Positions 1 to 13,027 of a stretch of 64,000 bases of DNA are shown piece by piece (positions within the stretch are counted from its first letter, which is position 1; every line of letters begins with the position of its first letter). The position numbers were made by a program, and so were the translations under genes. This stretch comes from Branchiostoma belcheri (lineage: Eukaryota; Chordata; Leptocardii; Amphioxiformes; Branchiostomatidae), in contig NW_017804342.1 of the NCBI RefSeq assembly GCF_001625305.1, positions 1,371,259 through 1,435,258 on the forward strand, in the 5' to 3' direction. The notes under the pieces were generated by a model. The model worked only from the letters and a program-made list of their open reading frames with translations, was not told the DNA's origin and made no database searches.

Positions 1-169
1 CAGTCTTAGGGTTGTCGAGCATTGACTGAGTCATTGGAATATAGGGGTGTCGGAATGTTCAAATATAGTGATGTAACTGCTTGAAATGCAATGCCATATA
101 CATTGTAATATAGTATCAGATTATTCTACAATCTGCATTTTTGAAAAAAATATTGATTGCAGGCAAAGT

Positions 170-435
170 CTATATCAAAAAAGAGCCCAACGTTGTTCAT
201 GGTAACTTGCACATGAGCCCTACCAAATGAGTCCACTGTCTCTACCTACATATAAGAGTAGAAAATACTTTGAAAATCCTCAATCTTGTACTTAATCTCT
301 GCACCTCGTTTGTTCGTTTTTTAACAATTACTCATGACAAATTTCTTCATTCGAAAAAGAGCTCAGTGTTGTTCATGGTAACCTGCACATAAGCCCTACC
401 AGATGAGTCCACTGTCTTCAAGTTGATGAATGGAC
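170..435 (-). other. Unassigned minus-strand ORF with a tandem partial copy
   Basis: On the minus strand an open stretch of about 29 codons runs from 435 to a TGA at 347-349. It is preceded by a plausible acceptor (CAG at 436-438) and contains the motif TVDSSGRAYVQVTMNNTELF. A diverged second copy at about 170-243 keeps the same frame (TVDSFGRAHVQVTMNN). The acceptor phase happens to fit the last leprecan-like exon seen in this window (4594-4719), but the residues do not match that family's expected continuation. I do not recognise the family. It may be a terminal exon, a repeat, or chance. Confidence 0.25.
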
Positions 436-574
436 CTGGTATCAGAAAGGACTGCAGGCAATGAGGAAGGCTGGCATGACTGATGACTCGCTGTGTGCAG
501 GCGACGTTTCATCTAAAACTCAGGAACAACTATCTATTACCCTGTGTACAAAGCCTTGTCGACGATCAAATCCT

Positions 575-850
575 TTTTTCCGCATACCTGCACTGCTGCA
601 GGTAACTCAGAAAATTACCTGCACCTGAGACACATTTTACCTGCACCCCTCAGAATTTATTTTATGGGAAGTATGGATCATGCTAAAGTTGTTCAGAAAT
701 CATAACCTTTTTTTCTTTTATACTTCATATATAGGTGGTAACAGACAATGCAACAAATAAAATCCACATACATATACACCTATATTATGCATTTGTATAT
801 AAGCCCAGTACATGGCCCAGTGCAGGTAGACATCAGAAATACCTGCACTA
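575..850 (+). repeat. Dispersed repeat family R2, copy A
   Basis: This segment shares the phrases GCATACCTGCAC, AGTATGGAT, GGTAACA and a terminal ACCTGCAC with segments at 41769-42018 and 50657-50822, all in the same orientation. It looks like a short non-autonomous interspersed element; no coding capacity is seen. Confidence 0.55.
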
Positions 851-857
851 AGCCGCG

Positions 858-919
858 CGTGTGTGTGTAGGTGTGTTTGTGTGTGTGTGTTTGTGTGTGT
901 GTGTGTCTGTGTGTGTGTG
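858..919. repeat. GT-rich microsatellite
   Basis: An imperfect run of GT dinucleotides. The ORFs across it on both strands (long Val/Cys or Thr/His runs) are artefacts of the repeat. Confidence 0.9.
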
Positions 920-2096
920 GTATTTTGAGCCCTGCTTTTTGTGTATCATTCAAAATATATCTGGTCCAAAAGAAGGAGACTTTTCCCCGGTTAAAATCGA
1001 TAGACACACAGATGTCGTCCATCACATCAAGTTCGCGTGCCGCTGGCTTCAGCCCAAAGCCACGTCACCCTGCTACATCCCTCTTGCTCCCTGGACCCGT
1101 TCTGCCCATAAAAACACTTATTTTCCGCTGAGTTGAGACTTAACTTCACGACCCCGGTGTTTGTTGCCAACTCCTGCCGGGCGCGATAAATCTCTCGCAC
1201 CCCCTCGTGCGATAATAGGTCGATAAACGGCACCTTCTGGGCACGGGATCAGGTGTGAGCCTGCACTCAGCCATGGATCAACTTCCATCACGTATTCATC
1301 AACGTCTGGAACGTGTATTTATCAATACACGGTCGTCACCACATCAATAAGCTACAGCCATTCGGACTAAGCCGGGGTAGCCTTGTAACTGTTATCGCAA
1401 CTAGCAAATGGGCACTTTTACTGCGTGACAACGACAATCTGCCAGTAAAGCATGATTGGCTTGCAGAAAAAGGTCATAAAGACTTCACCGACGTGGTAGA
1501 AGTTACAGATCTGTGGCGCGGAGGTCGAGGTTTTGGAGTGAATGCGCAGTTGAGGAAGCAACAATAACTGGTCGTTGCTCCGTGTAATCAGCGTTTCTGC
1601 TCAATAAAGCAGGGCCGTAAAATAGTAGTGGCTCAGGATGACTGCTGCATAATTGCACAGTTCTATCCGAGAAGGCAATAAAAAAGGTCATAGCTAGACT
1701 CAATGAAAGTCTTTCATACTTACTACTTCTGGCAAGAGGGCTTTGTATTTAGTACCATAGATTGCTTCAAAACAAGATAAACCGAAAACCCCCCTAATGA
1801 AGTTTATTGTATTCATCTTGTGTTCACCATTGTCAATGATATGTATACAGGAAATATGTTGTCAATTTACCAGCTAGTAGCTGCCTAGTGTCTGCATTGT
1901 TGCAATCTCTAAAAATAAAGAAACAATTTTCATAAAGAAACAATTTTCATAAAGAAAAATAAATTCAGATTACAACTAGACAAAGCATGCAAATGATGAT
2001 GACTTTGAGATTCTTTCGAGTGATGTGGTATCCTCTAGCAGACCCTTTCAGGAACAAATTATGAATGAATTTTCTGTCAAATTCTATACTTTGCAG

Positions 2097-4358
2097 AGCC
2101 CCTCCATGTCTCCTCAGACTATCCAGAAGGTAGTGAGTCAGAACATCAACCAGAGTAACATCATCAGTGCTCTACAGGACCAGATGGCCACTGACAGGCA
2201 GAACTCGAGGTAAGTTCAACACATTCACCCCTACATTACCATGAAAAATCATCTGTGTTTTCCTACTGCAGAATTCCTTAGAATGCAAATGACCATTCAC
2301 CTACATGTAGGTACAAAAATGTGACTTCAACAATTGGTCAAACTATCCCTGACTTGAATCTGGAATCTGGAATACCATAGAACAGGGTTGTGTGGTCCTC
2401 ATTGATATACAGATTCTTTCCAAAATAAAATTGTGTTAAACAGTAATTAGCATTATGGGGTACTCAGTAATAAAAAAAAAATCAAAAAGTTGTGTCTACA
2501 CCATCTTAAACTGGTTAAAATCTTTTGGATTTGTTTTTACTGTTTCTATATCCCCCTTTTTGTTCCAACAGCATCAAACTCACATAATTGTATCCTTTTT
2601 CCAGGGATGCACTTGACAAGTTGTCAGTACAGAGCTCTGACCTGGAGAGATATGTGTACGAACAGACACTCCTCATTAAGGTACATACATTTAACTCATA
2701 ACTAGCATTTTCTATGTCACTGAGCACATAGAAATACTATATAAATAACTGTCATAAATGTGAGAATGCTATATTGGAGTTGACCAGTGTCACCATATGT
2801 GGATGTACTGAACTGATGTACTGACACTTACATGTACATGTACAAGTCAGTGACTTTGTCACATTCTACCATTTTTTAGTTCCTTATTAATTAGAGATGA
2901 TAAGTTCAGTTTCTTCTAGTCATGCTGAAAAGAAGTGACAAAATCTCTACTCTATTCTATCCAGTGGTAGGGTTTGAATTGTCTATGAATATCATTATCA
3001 TGACATTCTTCGTAATACAGTAACAAGCACAGTCATTGTGTTTGTTCCCAGGACAAGACCCGGAGGCTGGAGACCAGAAACGCCCGCCTGGAGAACACGC
3101 TCATGTTCTTACAGCAACGTGTGGAAAACATCAGTGTGAAAAACGAGTTTGGAGACGTGCGGGGTAAGCAGCTTTCTGCAGGTGCTTTCTGAAGGAAAAC
3201 AAAGCCTCTCCTGGCTGTTGTTTGGTTGATTTGACCTTATCTAATCTTTTTTCAGACTTAACAGGCCAATGTTGCCATTATTGGAATAGCCATTATTTCT
3301 GTTATAAGCAATAAAATTATGTTTAATGACAGAAAGACAGATACTGGGTAAAAGTCCTACTATACTATATATTTAAGCAGATGTGATTTCATTATTGTGG
3401 ACACCAAAGTTCTTTTGTCATACCATATTACCAAATATATGTAACCATATCATTTTATAAGCCATGTAGCACTTGTGGAAGAAATCTTATAATGTATGAT
3501 TAAGTATTCGCAAAGCATGACACCACACCTACTTTGCTCGTGTCTGTATCTGTATCTGTATAGGCGGTTTAACTTCCCTTCAGCGTAACATACCAGCTTC
3601 ACAATATCCTTAACCACTATATCCATAATCTTAACTCCCCCTACCAATTGATTTTCTTCCCCATAGATCGAGTAAAAGACTGTTCTTCCCTGTACAAGCG
3701 AGGGTACACCCTAAACACAGTCTACATGATACCAGCCTACACCGGCCCCTTCGTAATGTACACCATGCCTTCCTTCAACACGTACTGCGACATGCAAACT
3801 GACGGCGGCGGCTGGACGGTCATCCAACGCCGCGTCAACGGCTCCCTCAACTTCGACCGCAACTGGACGGACTACAAGTGGGGCTTCGGCGACAAGTTTG
3901 GCGAGTACTGGCTGGGGAACGAGAACATCTACCGCATCACGAACGAGCGGCCGAACAAATTGCGCGTCATGATCGAAGACTGGATGGGGATGAAGGCGTA
4001 CGCCGAGTACTCCACCTTCTCCATCTCCAGCGAGCGGGACGGCTACAGGCTGTCCCTGGGAGAGTACGCGGGGGGTCTAGCCGGGGATTCCATCAGGAAT
4101 CAGTACAACAGTCAGAACAACATGGCGTTCAGCACCAAGGACAGGGACAATGATAGTTCCCCGGAGTCCAGCTGTGCACAGCGGCGCCGCGGAGGCTGGT
4201 GGTACAGCCAGTGTGGCTGGGCGAGTCTGAACGGACTGTACCGGGTCGGCGGGCAGTACCTGGGCCGCGCTAACGGAATCATCTGGTTCTCGTGGGGCGG
4301 GTCGTTCCGTTATTCTATGAAGAAAGTCACCATGATGGTTCGACCAGCTGACTTCTAG
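2097..4358 (+). CDS. FREP1: coiled-coil + fibrinogen C-terminal domain protein, 5' incomplete
   Basis: Four exons join in frame (2097..2209, 2605..2680, 3052..3163, 3667..4358; 331 codons including the TAG stop). The first three encode a Gln/Glu/Leu-rich, probably coiled-coil stalk. The last exon carries a full fibrinogen-like domain of about 225 residues: opening [31 protein letters not shown], an acidic DRDND calcium-site region, paired cysteines around GGWWYSQCG, LNGLY, and the ending MMVRPADF. Stalk plus this ending resembles angiopoietin/angiopoietin-like proteins and lancelet FREPs. Proteins of this type are secreted ligands or lectins. No start codon or signal peptide is visible, so the 5' exons lie upstream. 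The domain exon is markedly GC-rich compared with FREP2/FREP3. It sits left of the leprecan-like exons on the opposite strand and is probably nested in an intron of that gene. Confidence 0.85.
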
Positions 4359-4593
4359 GTGCATTGTAGGCCATTAACATAACTCTATAGATCTTGTTAT
4401 CAAAAACTTTCTTTTTCACATTTCTTCGTCCAACTAATTTTCAATTCAGTGTAACAGTTATTTTCTTAGAATTAGTCTTTAGAATTTTAGAGAAATGTAT
4501 GATTGTCTGTTCAGTGTCAGTTGAACATTGTGATTTGTATTAGTAAGTTGTAGATTTAGTAGGTAGTTTTTATAAGAGTGGGTATATACTTAC

Positions 4594-4719
4594 ACTGGAA
4601 GTACACATACTGCAGATAGTGGAACATGTTGGCGAGTAGCTGCTCCACAAATCGTCCCTCTATGTGGGACATCCGGACGATGCAGTTCCGCCGACACAGC
4701 AAAAGTTCCACATAGCGAT
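4594..4719 (-). CDS. Leprecan-like gene, exon 6
   Basis: Acceptor ATTGCAG ends at 4720; donor GTAAGT starts at 4593. It encodes DRYVELLLCRRNC and later HYLQYVYFQ, matching the fourth CXXXC repeat of leprecan proteins. The exon ends in phase 1, so at least one more exon must follow to the left. Confidence 0.8.
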
Positions 4720-7700
4720 CTGCAATGGAAAAACATTGACAGAAATGTAACCAAAGGAAATACAACTAGAGCAGTATCTTCACAACTGCTTCATGCTTTT
4801 AACCAAAAATTGGTTAAAAGCAGAAAATATATATATCACAGACATATAAACTACATGTAGTTATGATTGTGAACTCTTCCATACACTAGTACTTTATCTT
4901 TGTGGTCTTGAAAGAATCGAACTCAACTTGACCTGTTTTATTAGATTTCTAGCATAAGCTATCACAGTAGCATCTAATTGCATGTTGAAGAATATTGTGT
5001 GTGTGAAAAAATGACATATCCTAGTCTTTTCTTTTTAAAATCGACATGTAGCTTACAATAGAGGGGTTCTATAGAGTCTTGCTTCAACTTTAAGTCAGAA
5101 TCAACAGCTTACTGTTTACACTAAACTGTACTGATCTGGATGAATTGTAGGGTGTGTTAGTAGATCTGTAGTCACTGTGCCAAACTGGACACAAGCCAGC
5201 ATATGTACAATGAAAGTAACAGACATATAGTAAGTGACTTTGATACTCCAAAGTATGTACGTACACATAGTATATTGTTGAATACTAGTAGTGTCAGATG
5301 TGTATTGTAGAGGCAATAAAAACAACTGTGTGTGTGTGTCATGTGATGAGTACCGGTAAAATGTGGCTTTGTCTAAGCGTAATCCTATATCTAGAAGGGA
5401 AACAGCCCTCTGGTTCAGGTCAATGACCTTATGTGTTTGGAGAAGAAGAAGAAACAGAGCAAAAACAATGTTTTCCTTCTGTGAAGGTAAACATAACCAA
5501 AGGAAGAAGACTAACCAGTAAGTGACATCCACAGGTCGTTCCTCTTGATGTCCATGTTGTTTGGGCGCTCACACGAGGAGCGGCACTTCCCGTACTCCTG
5601 GTACCACAGCTCCAGCGCAGCCTCCAGGCTGTCCCGCGCATCCTCAAACTGGTTCATCAGGTAGTGGTCCATCCCATCCATGAACCTGCGCTACAAATGG
5701 AGGATAGAACAGACTTGAAGGGGGTGGGGGGTGCCACAGACCTTCTGCAACTTATGATCCACTTCTCACTGAGTCACGTGTGTCATCTGCATAACATGAA
5801 GCAGTGGATTGATCCCTCATTCCTGAAGTTGTACAGTTGCAAATTTGGGTAAGTCCAATTTCTTGTGTTGGAAATTACAGTTTTAACTTGCACTACATAT
5901 AGAGGATCAAGAAAGCCTTGCCTTACCTACAATACATGCCACAACGGGAATTACTTTTATTAGAGTTTAAAGATTATCTCCTACAGTGGCAGTGCAGTAT
6001 CTATTCAGGCCAGAAATGTGACCATTGGCCACCCTGTATCTCCAGCGGCTAATGGTTATGGGGTGGCTAGTGGTTACAGCTCTGGAAAATGGATACTCAT
6101 AATTAACATAACGGAAGCCTTGCCTTATGCCCCAATTGGAATTACTGTACTTTAGAGAATATAATCTCCAAGCAGATCCTATATAGTGGCAGGGACAGCA
6201 TCCACTGGCAAGAGCTGTGACCATTAGCCAACCTGTCTTCCTAGTGGCCAATGGTTACAGCTCTGGAAAATGGATACATGTACTTACAAGAGGGATAAGC
6301 AAAAGAAGGAAGATGAACTACAGAAGTTGCCGGGAACCAATTTGGAGAAAATGGTAAGAGGTTTCAGAGGAGGGGTAGGAGCATAATTTGTGTGAAGATC
6401 AGACAGTAGAGAGATTGTTTTAGAAAATGATGGTTGGAAGAATGCTCCTGTCGTGATTTTGTATGACTGGTACAAATGTAAATGTAAAGGTGAGAAACTC
6501 ACTGGCTATACAGTATACTGGTGTTCTTTGCAGGTAGTACCATGAATGTAGGTACATGCATATCACTGTAAAGTCATGGTATCTTGGTGAGGGAGTGAGG
6601 GGGGTGGGGACTTCGTTTTTGTACTATATGTACGTACTGCACTGTGAGTAATAATTCAATAGATTTTACAATATCTGGCAATGGAAGTTTCCACTGACAT
6701 GAAACAGAATACTAGTAATTGTGAGGAATGAAATTGTTCTGAATTATAAATTGACTTTCCGAAAAAAAAAAATGCTTTTCTGCAAGAAGATATTTTATAG
6801 GAAAGGCAAATAATCTTCATTCTGAAAATAGTGGACAATTTTGCCAAAGGAAGTATAAGAAATTTCAGCAATTTATTGTTAGAATACCCTTACGCTTGAA
6901 ACTTTTAAGTTTTGGTAATAGGTGAAAATCTAATTTAACATAACTGTTAGGTGCGACAAGCCCAGCTTTTCTACAGATGTGTTTCCAGCATGCAGGAGTT
7001 ACAGTGTAGCAGACTAGCTGTGCACTGTGATGCTTTACTAAAGGTACTGGGCAGTCGACCCTTACCGAACTTTGCACGCGGATCACATTGGGGACATCGG
7101 GGTCCATGTCCCAGGAACCGTTTAAAGCCTGAAGCACTGAATTGACAGCCCCCTCAAGAGCCTCCTGGAGTGTGGGAAGGGACGAAGTAAGAAAATAGTG
7201 GCAGAGAAAGTTACAGGGGGGGTGGGGGGGCAGTGGGTAGAGGAGTTGCTTTGAACTGGGATAAATTAAAGGGTTTGATTAGAATTAGGCAGGGGTTTGG
7301 CCAGACTTGGTATTGTTTGCAGTCATAGCTGGAGGTTGGGAAAGTAGTTGCCATGGGGTAGATTCAAAAGGATAGAGAATAAGCATATTATATCAGAAGA
7401 AGAGAACTGCTTCATCTGTAACAATGTTTATAATTCTAAGTGGAAATGCTTGTTAGGTGTTGTTTAGTCAACATGAAACCGGCAGTTGTTTATACCTTGT
7501 TCAAACACTATCCTGTCAAAACTGTTTATGTCGGATTCAAAAGAGTCACTAATGGTGCTTTACTGTCATAACAAACAGAACAATAAAGCAGTCAAGGCCA
7601 AGAAAAACACTGCAACCAAAGCTGAGGATCGTTGAAGAGATTCATTTGTCACGTATAGATACAGTTCTTAGTGAATTCTTTCATCAGTGACAACTTTGGA

Positions 7701-10700
7701 AGGATAAGGAGGTTAGTATCCTTATCCTTCCAAAGTTGTCACTGATGAAAGAATTCACTAGGAACAAAGCTGAGGACTTTTCCATTCAACAAAGTTAAGA
7801 GTAGGCCTTTTTAAATACATCAATGAGGTGTGATACTGTTAGTGTAGAAAGCTTTTGACAGCAGACAGCATTTGAAGAGGTTGTGACAAAAGTGCCCTCT
7901 GGTGGATTGTGGGTTAACTACAATCATACCTTGAAGAAATAAAGGTATTCAGTCATAATCTTGTGTGTAAGTTAGATGCACTTAATATTATACATGACTT
8001 TTAGACATGATATTTGCTTTTTTCTTACAAAAGGACCTTGAATTTCCCTAAAACATACTTACTTACTTTCGAATTTCAAAAAAAAAGAAGGAAAAAATTT
8101 GCGACTATCTTTTAAGGAAGAAAAAGAAAGTTGTGAATCTCTTTCGAGAAAGGAAACAAAACGTTGTGAATCTCTCTTTCGTTCCAACCTTCCAGTGGTT
8201 CTTCTCCCTGTCCCTGAACCACTCCTGCTGCACTTCCTCCATCTGCCGATAGAAGGCGATGTTGGCTCGCATGATGTCATGGTTCAGGTTCATCTGCAGG
8301 AAGGTGTAGGCAGAGGCAGCCGCTTTCTGCAGGTCTCCCAACTGGAAAAAAACAACAAGTCACTGAGTTAGGCATGATTGTGCAGAGGTTTGTTTGTTTA
8401 GTAGTTAGTCAAATTTAGTGATGTTGGCTGGCATGATGTCATAGTGTAGGTTTATCTGCAGGAAGGTGTAGGCTGAGGCAGCCGCTTATTGCAGGTCTTC
8501 CAACTGGAAATCAAGGCACTGAGTTAGGCAGGTTCATCTGCAGGAATGTGTAGGCAGAGGCATCCACTTTCTGAAGGTCTCCCAGCTGGTCTTGACACTG
8601 AGTTAGGCACTTTGGACGATGCTTCTTTTAGTGGTTGGCTGATCTAGTAGTTAGTCAAATTTTCATGTTGTTGGCACACACCTACATACCACTACACATT
8701 GTTACATTACTGAACAACGTTCTGCAAGTTTCCAACCTGGAACGGGCCTAGGAGCAATCAAGGAGCAATTAAGAGCAATTAAGTCACAGCCTATATAGGA
8801 ACCATTAATTATTGAGTCATAATCCACAGCAGCCAATAACCTAGTTAGGCAGAATACTGGAGTGTTAATTCATTCATTTTAAACTTACAAATGGACTGTC
8901 AAACATAGAAAAAAACCAGTTATATTTTCCTAGACGTGATAGAAAGTACATTCATCTAAGTTACACTGTAAGTTCATTTTCCTACAATACACATTACATA
9001 TTGTATAACGATTTCCTAGTGACATGTGCAATGAACTTGAATCCATCTGTCATCACAGCTACCCAAACATAAAACAGAACTAGCTACAACAGCAACCCTT
9101 GTTGCCCCAAACAGGAGGGTATTTTTTACTGTCTACCTGCAGGTGATATTGTCACGACAAGCGAAACAGCCCCAACAGCAAAACATGATCCCCTTAGGCT
9201 AGTGAAGGAGGATGTTTATGCTAGTGTAGATTTAGTAGGGTCGGAGGCCACTGTAAGTGACAGACTTGACAAAGTCAAGATGGCAATTAGCGAGTGACTT
9301 TTTCTAGTGCTTCTTTCCACCTGGGTGGGCAAGATGGCAGTTTGGAAATAGGAGAGGGGTTGGTGGAATAACCTGTCCAGTCCATGTGGCTGAAAAACCT
9401 GTCCAGTCTGATAAAAGGGTCTGCATGGGATCTATGCTTGGTTTTGATAGAAAGTCCAAGAAGCCGCTATTCAAGACACTACTATGTTGAGACAATGGAT
9501 ACGACGTGAATGTGTGGCTGCACATTAAAAGGGGACACAGGCTAAGGACATAGATTGGTATACATGTACATGTACAGTATGTCCTTGCAATTGCCTGGAA
9601 AGTGTCATGTTAATCCTGTATGTGGCTTTTATATGTATGGCTTGTAGTATGGTAGCTGCTAGCTATAGAGAGACTGACTGTGTCTGACAGTGAAGACTTC
9701 CTAAAAATTCTGAGGTACAGTAAATGTACCTTTAAGATCTTCCTCAATATCTTATGACTTCCAATAGGTTGACATACACATGTACAGCCTGCACCCCACA
9801 AAAGTGCTGATGAAGAGATGATATTATCAAAGTTTCAATCTGGTAGATGTACATGTAGTATGTGTAACAAAAATTTTGATTACAAAACACCAAAACTCTG
9901 GCAGCCTGACAGAGAATGTCAACTGGTCTACATTTTGAAAGACAATAGTCAGCTGGTCTAGGGAGAGGAAGGTATGTACGTATAGAATAGGAGTTGATAG
10001 GTAATGTAGGAAACACTTCTGTTACATCTGTGCTCTGTGTTAAATTCCTGCTGCAAGTCCATGTACATGTAGATGTGTACTTTGACATGTTAACTCAAGG
10101 ACATCATACAGTGTACATTCTCTGCATAACTGCCACGGGGACAACTTTGTGGGAAAAGCTAACTACAACTCCTTCAGTATGTTAAACTACCGTGTTACTG
10201 CTGAACAGCTCTCCTAGTTTTCTCTGACCTTTTGTCTTATCAACATGCAACGTGATGAAAATGACAACCCAAGAAGACTTGGCAAACATAACCCACAAGT
10301 GTGAGTTTGACAAACTACAAATCAACCAAGAAAGACCTTTAAAAAAAGTATTTTTGGAACACCCTTCCTCCAAGCAAGGAATCAGACGAGACAGCTAGAC
10401 GAAGAAAAATGTTGAAGCATCAAGATCAATTCAAGAAGTGTTTCATTCCAAGAAACGCAGGCATCTCAGAACAGCTGGAAAGACTTGAGAAAATCAGGTC
10501 ACCATGCTCTAAGGGAACATCAGCCTTTTGCTCTTCAAGATCTCACACTCTCTTGGTTCAATGCCAAAACTTCACTTACTGTTAGACCTGGGTATCTTAA
10601 CAAGCTGCCATGTACAAAAACCACAGAGGCAGAGACCTCCTTGTTACTGTTTTCCAGTTTGAAACAAGAAACTGAAGACAATCTGTGTGGTTTCCACAAC

Positions 10701-12985
10701 TAACTGCCATGGCAAGGGCAAGGCAAACGTCTCTTGCTGCCAAGTTTCTATTATCGACAAATGTTTGGTCTCTTATCTCCTGTGGCAAATGCCACTTTTG
10801 GCAGCAGCTCAACTTTGACAAAGTCGACCTTCCTCCCTCTTTCAAACATCTATCAACCACAGTTGACATGTACCATGTCTGGATCTCTTTCCTCTAAGTT
10901 TATACTTGTAAAGTATACATTTACAATGAATGTTTTCTGTCACACATACAGAAATATTAGCAAACTTCTAACTTTTCCTCTCTTTGGATCTCCAGTCAAA
11001 CCTGCCCCGTGGCCACCTGTTCAAGCTGGCCATAACAACCACCTTTTCCTGGTTCCCCCTTTTTATCACCTGCCTAAGAAGACCACTTTATCTCAATCCC
11101 CTGTGTGGCCTTCTTGGACAGTCCAGTATCCCTGAAACTTTTTGCAGCTTATCAAAGTGACTGCCATACAATTACAAGGTTCAGTTTAAACTAATCAGGA
11201 CCTGAAGCCATGGTCTGCAGGTTAAGCCTGTACCAACAGCCTTCCCGGCTGGAGCTCACTGGGCTGGCTTCCTGCCATGAAAAATTTAAAAGCAGATAGA
11301 GAAAATCTAAGATAGAAAAAGTTACTGTATCAGTATCACACAGTACCTGAGTACCTCTTCCCTCATGACCTCACTGCATCTTACCTCTTCAATCATGACT
11401 ACAATGAAAAGCAGCTTGCGGGCCACTGTCTAGCTTCTCATGAAAAAGGAATGGTCCAAACCAGTAGCCAGACAGATAACCAACAGGACCATGGCACAAA
11501 TTCCTGCCATCCTCCCAACACTACCAACATCAGGTCACCAGGGGTCAAAGGAAGAAGCTGCACAATGTACACCTAGGGTTAAAAGGTCAGCCTAACTTGA
11601 CACTCTGACAGTTAATCATGAGTACAGCAGTCTGCAGGGCATTCAGTGTCCCTGTCTAGATAAACATGCTAAGCTTATTCTCCACATCTGCCACTCATGG
11701 GCCTATCTGCTACTAGAAAAGTCCAAATGCAGAGGCAAGGTTGACAGATTTTAGCTGCATGATGAAGGATTTTCAAATTCATGGGGGGCAGCGTGTGCAC
11801 TGTAGCCATTACATATTTTAATGAGGAAAGCCATTTAATAACTTTGCGTAATTCAAAGCTCGGGAAACAAACAAGAAAAGCTTCCCATGTTTTCTTCCTG
11901 ATTTTAGCATTGATAATACATACTATACAGGTGGCCCTCTCTCTTCCATTGAAGGGTTGCTTTTTGTTGACAGGGCTTAAGCTTAATTCATGTTGGCAGT
12001 TACTTCTAACTAATCCAATAAAAGTTACCTATGTGGGCCAGCCATCTCAGGTCATATATAGTATCTGTTTCATCTTCCTCCAGCTTAGGAATTGGGTCGA
12101 CATTTCTTCTGATTACCTTTCTGATTGTCCTTCAAGTCGATCAAGCTCTATTCAGGTCAAGAGGAGTGTTGGTCTGAAGGTTGCACACTACAATGTATCT
12201 GGGGTGACAAGTGGGGCAAAACCTGTTGCTGAATCCTCACAATTACAAGCTGCCACTCAAGACTGTCATAAGTTTGTTGTTCAGGAAGCCAGACTGTTAT
12301 TGAAAAAGCCAACTTCTGGGCTCCAGGGCTAACATTACCCCCAAGAGAAAGTTCTTGGCATTCTAAGGAAGCCCAAGGTCATGTTCAGGCCTTGGAGCCC
12401 AGAAACTGACCTGCTAGGCCCTGGCAACAGCCTAGCTTCAAGTTCGTTGTTGGTCATATGCTAGCCTGGGTGTCAGACTCCTGCCAGGGCCAATATACAG
12501 CTCCAGGTCCAACATGTCCCATGGAAATTTTCCAACTGTACAGACCCCTTCATCAGGGTCTGAGGGCTGGTCTAGATTTGTGTAGGCCCTGGCAACAGCC
12601 TGGCTTCCAGTTTGCTGTTCACAGTGCTACCAGAGGCTGAAAGGTCAGCCACTCTTCTCACAACATGTGCAGTTTGTTTGCAGTCGGAGCCAACAAGGAG
12701 AGGGCAACACTTGCCACAGGCTTGTTCTACATCCCCACTAAAGGCCACGGGTCATTCTAACCTCAGTTTGGGCAAGGAGGTTGAAAGGGGATTTCCTTGG
12801 TCCAAGAGTACTTGAGCCTGTAGCTTGTAGATGGTTATAGTACCAATAGCAAACACTCTGCTTAAGAGTGCTTATGGAACAAGGGAGTCCACTAGAACTG
12901 AAGGCCCAAAATGGACCCTCACCATCACCTTTCCAAGACCTACCCACATACCAAATATTACCATAATCCATTGTGTAGCTGGCCA

Positions 12986-13027
<42 letters not shown>

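Larger units (their letters stand above)
444..2096. other. Non-coding stretch upstream of FREP1
   Basis: No convincing exon was found. It holds a dispersed repeat copy (575-850), a GT-rich microsatellite (about 858-919) and a moderately GC-rich patch near 1,020-1,260. Short ORFs here have no recognisable motif. The missing 5' exons of FREP1 could lie here or further left. Confidence 0.5.

Noticed and set aside
861-1136. ORFs over the GT microsatellite
   Set aside because: Repeat-derived Val/Cys or Thr/His runs with no further support.
5429-5647. 72-codon minus-strand ORF in an alternative frame over leprecan exon 5
   Set aside because: An out-of-frame shadow of the supported exon 5516..5690.
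10734-11135. 133-codon ORF in leprecan-like intron 3
   Set aside because: No domain, no splice context, composition like the surrounding intron.
11781-12332. 183-codon plus-strand ORF in leprecan-like intron 3
   Set aside because: Long by chance in stop-poor sequence; no recognisable motif, signal or splice sites.
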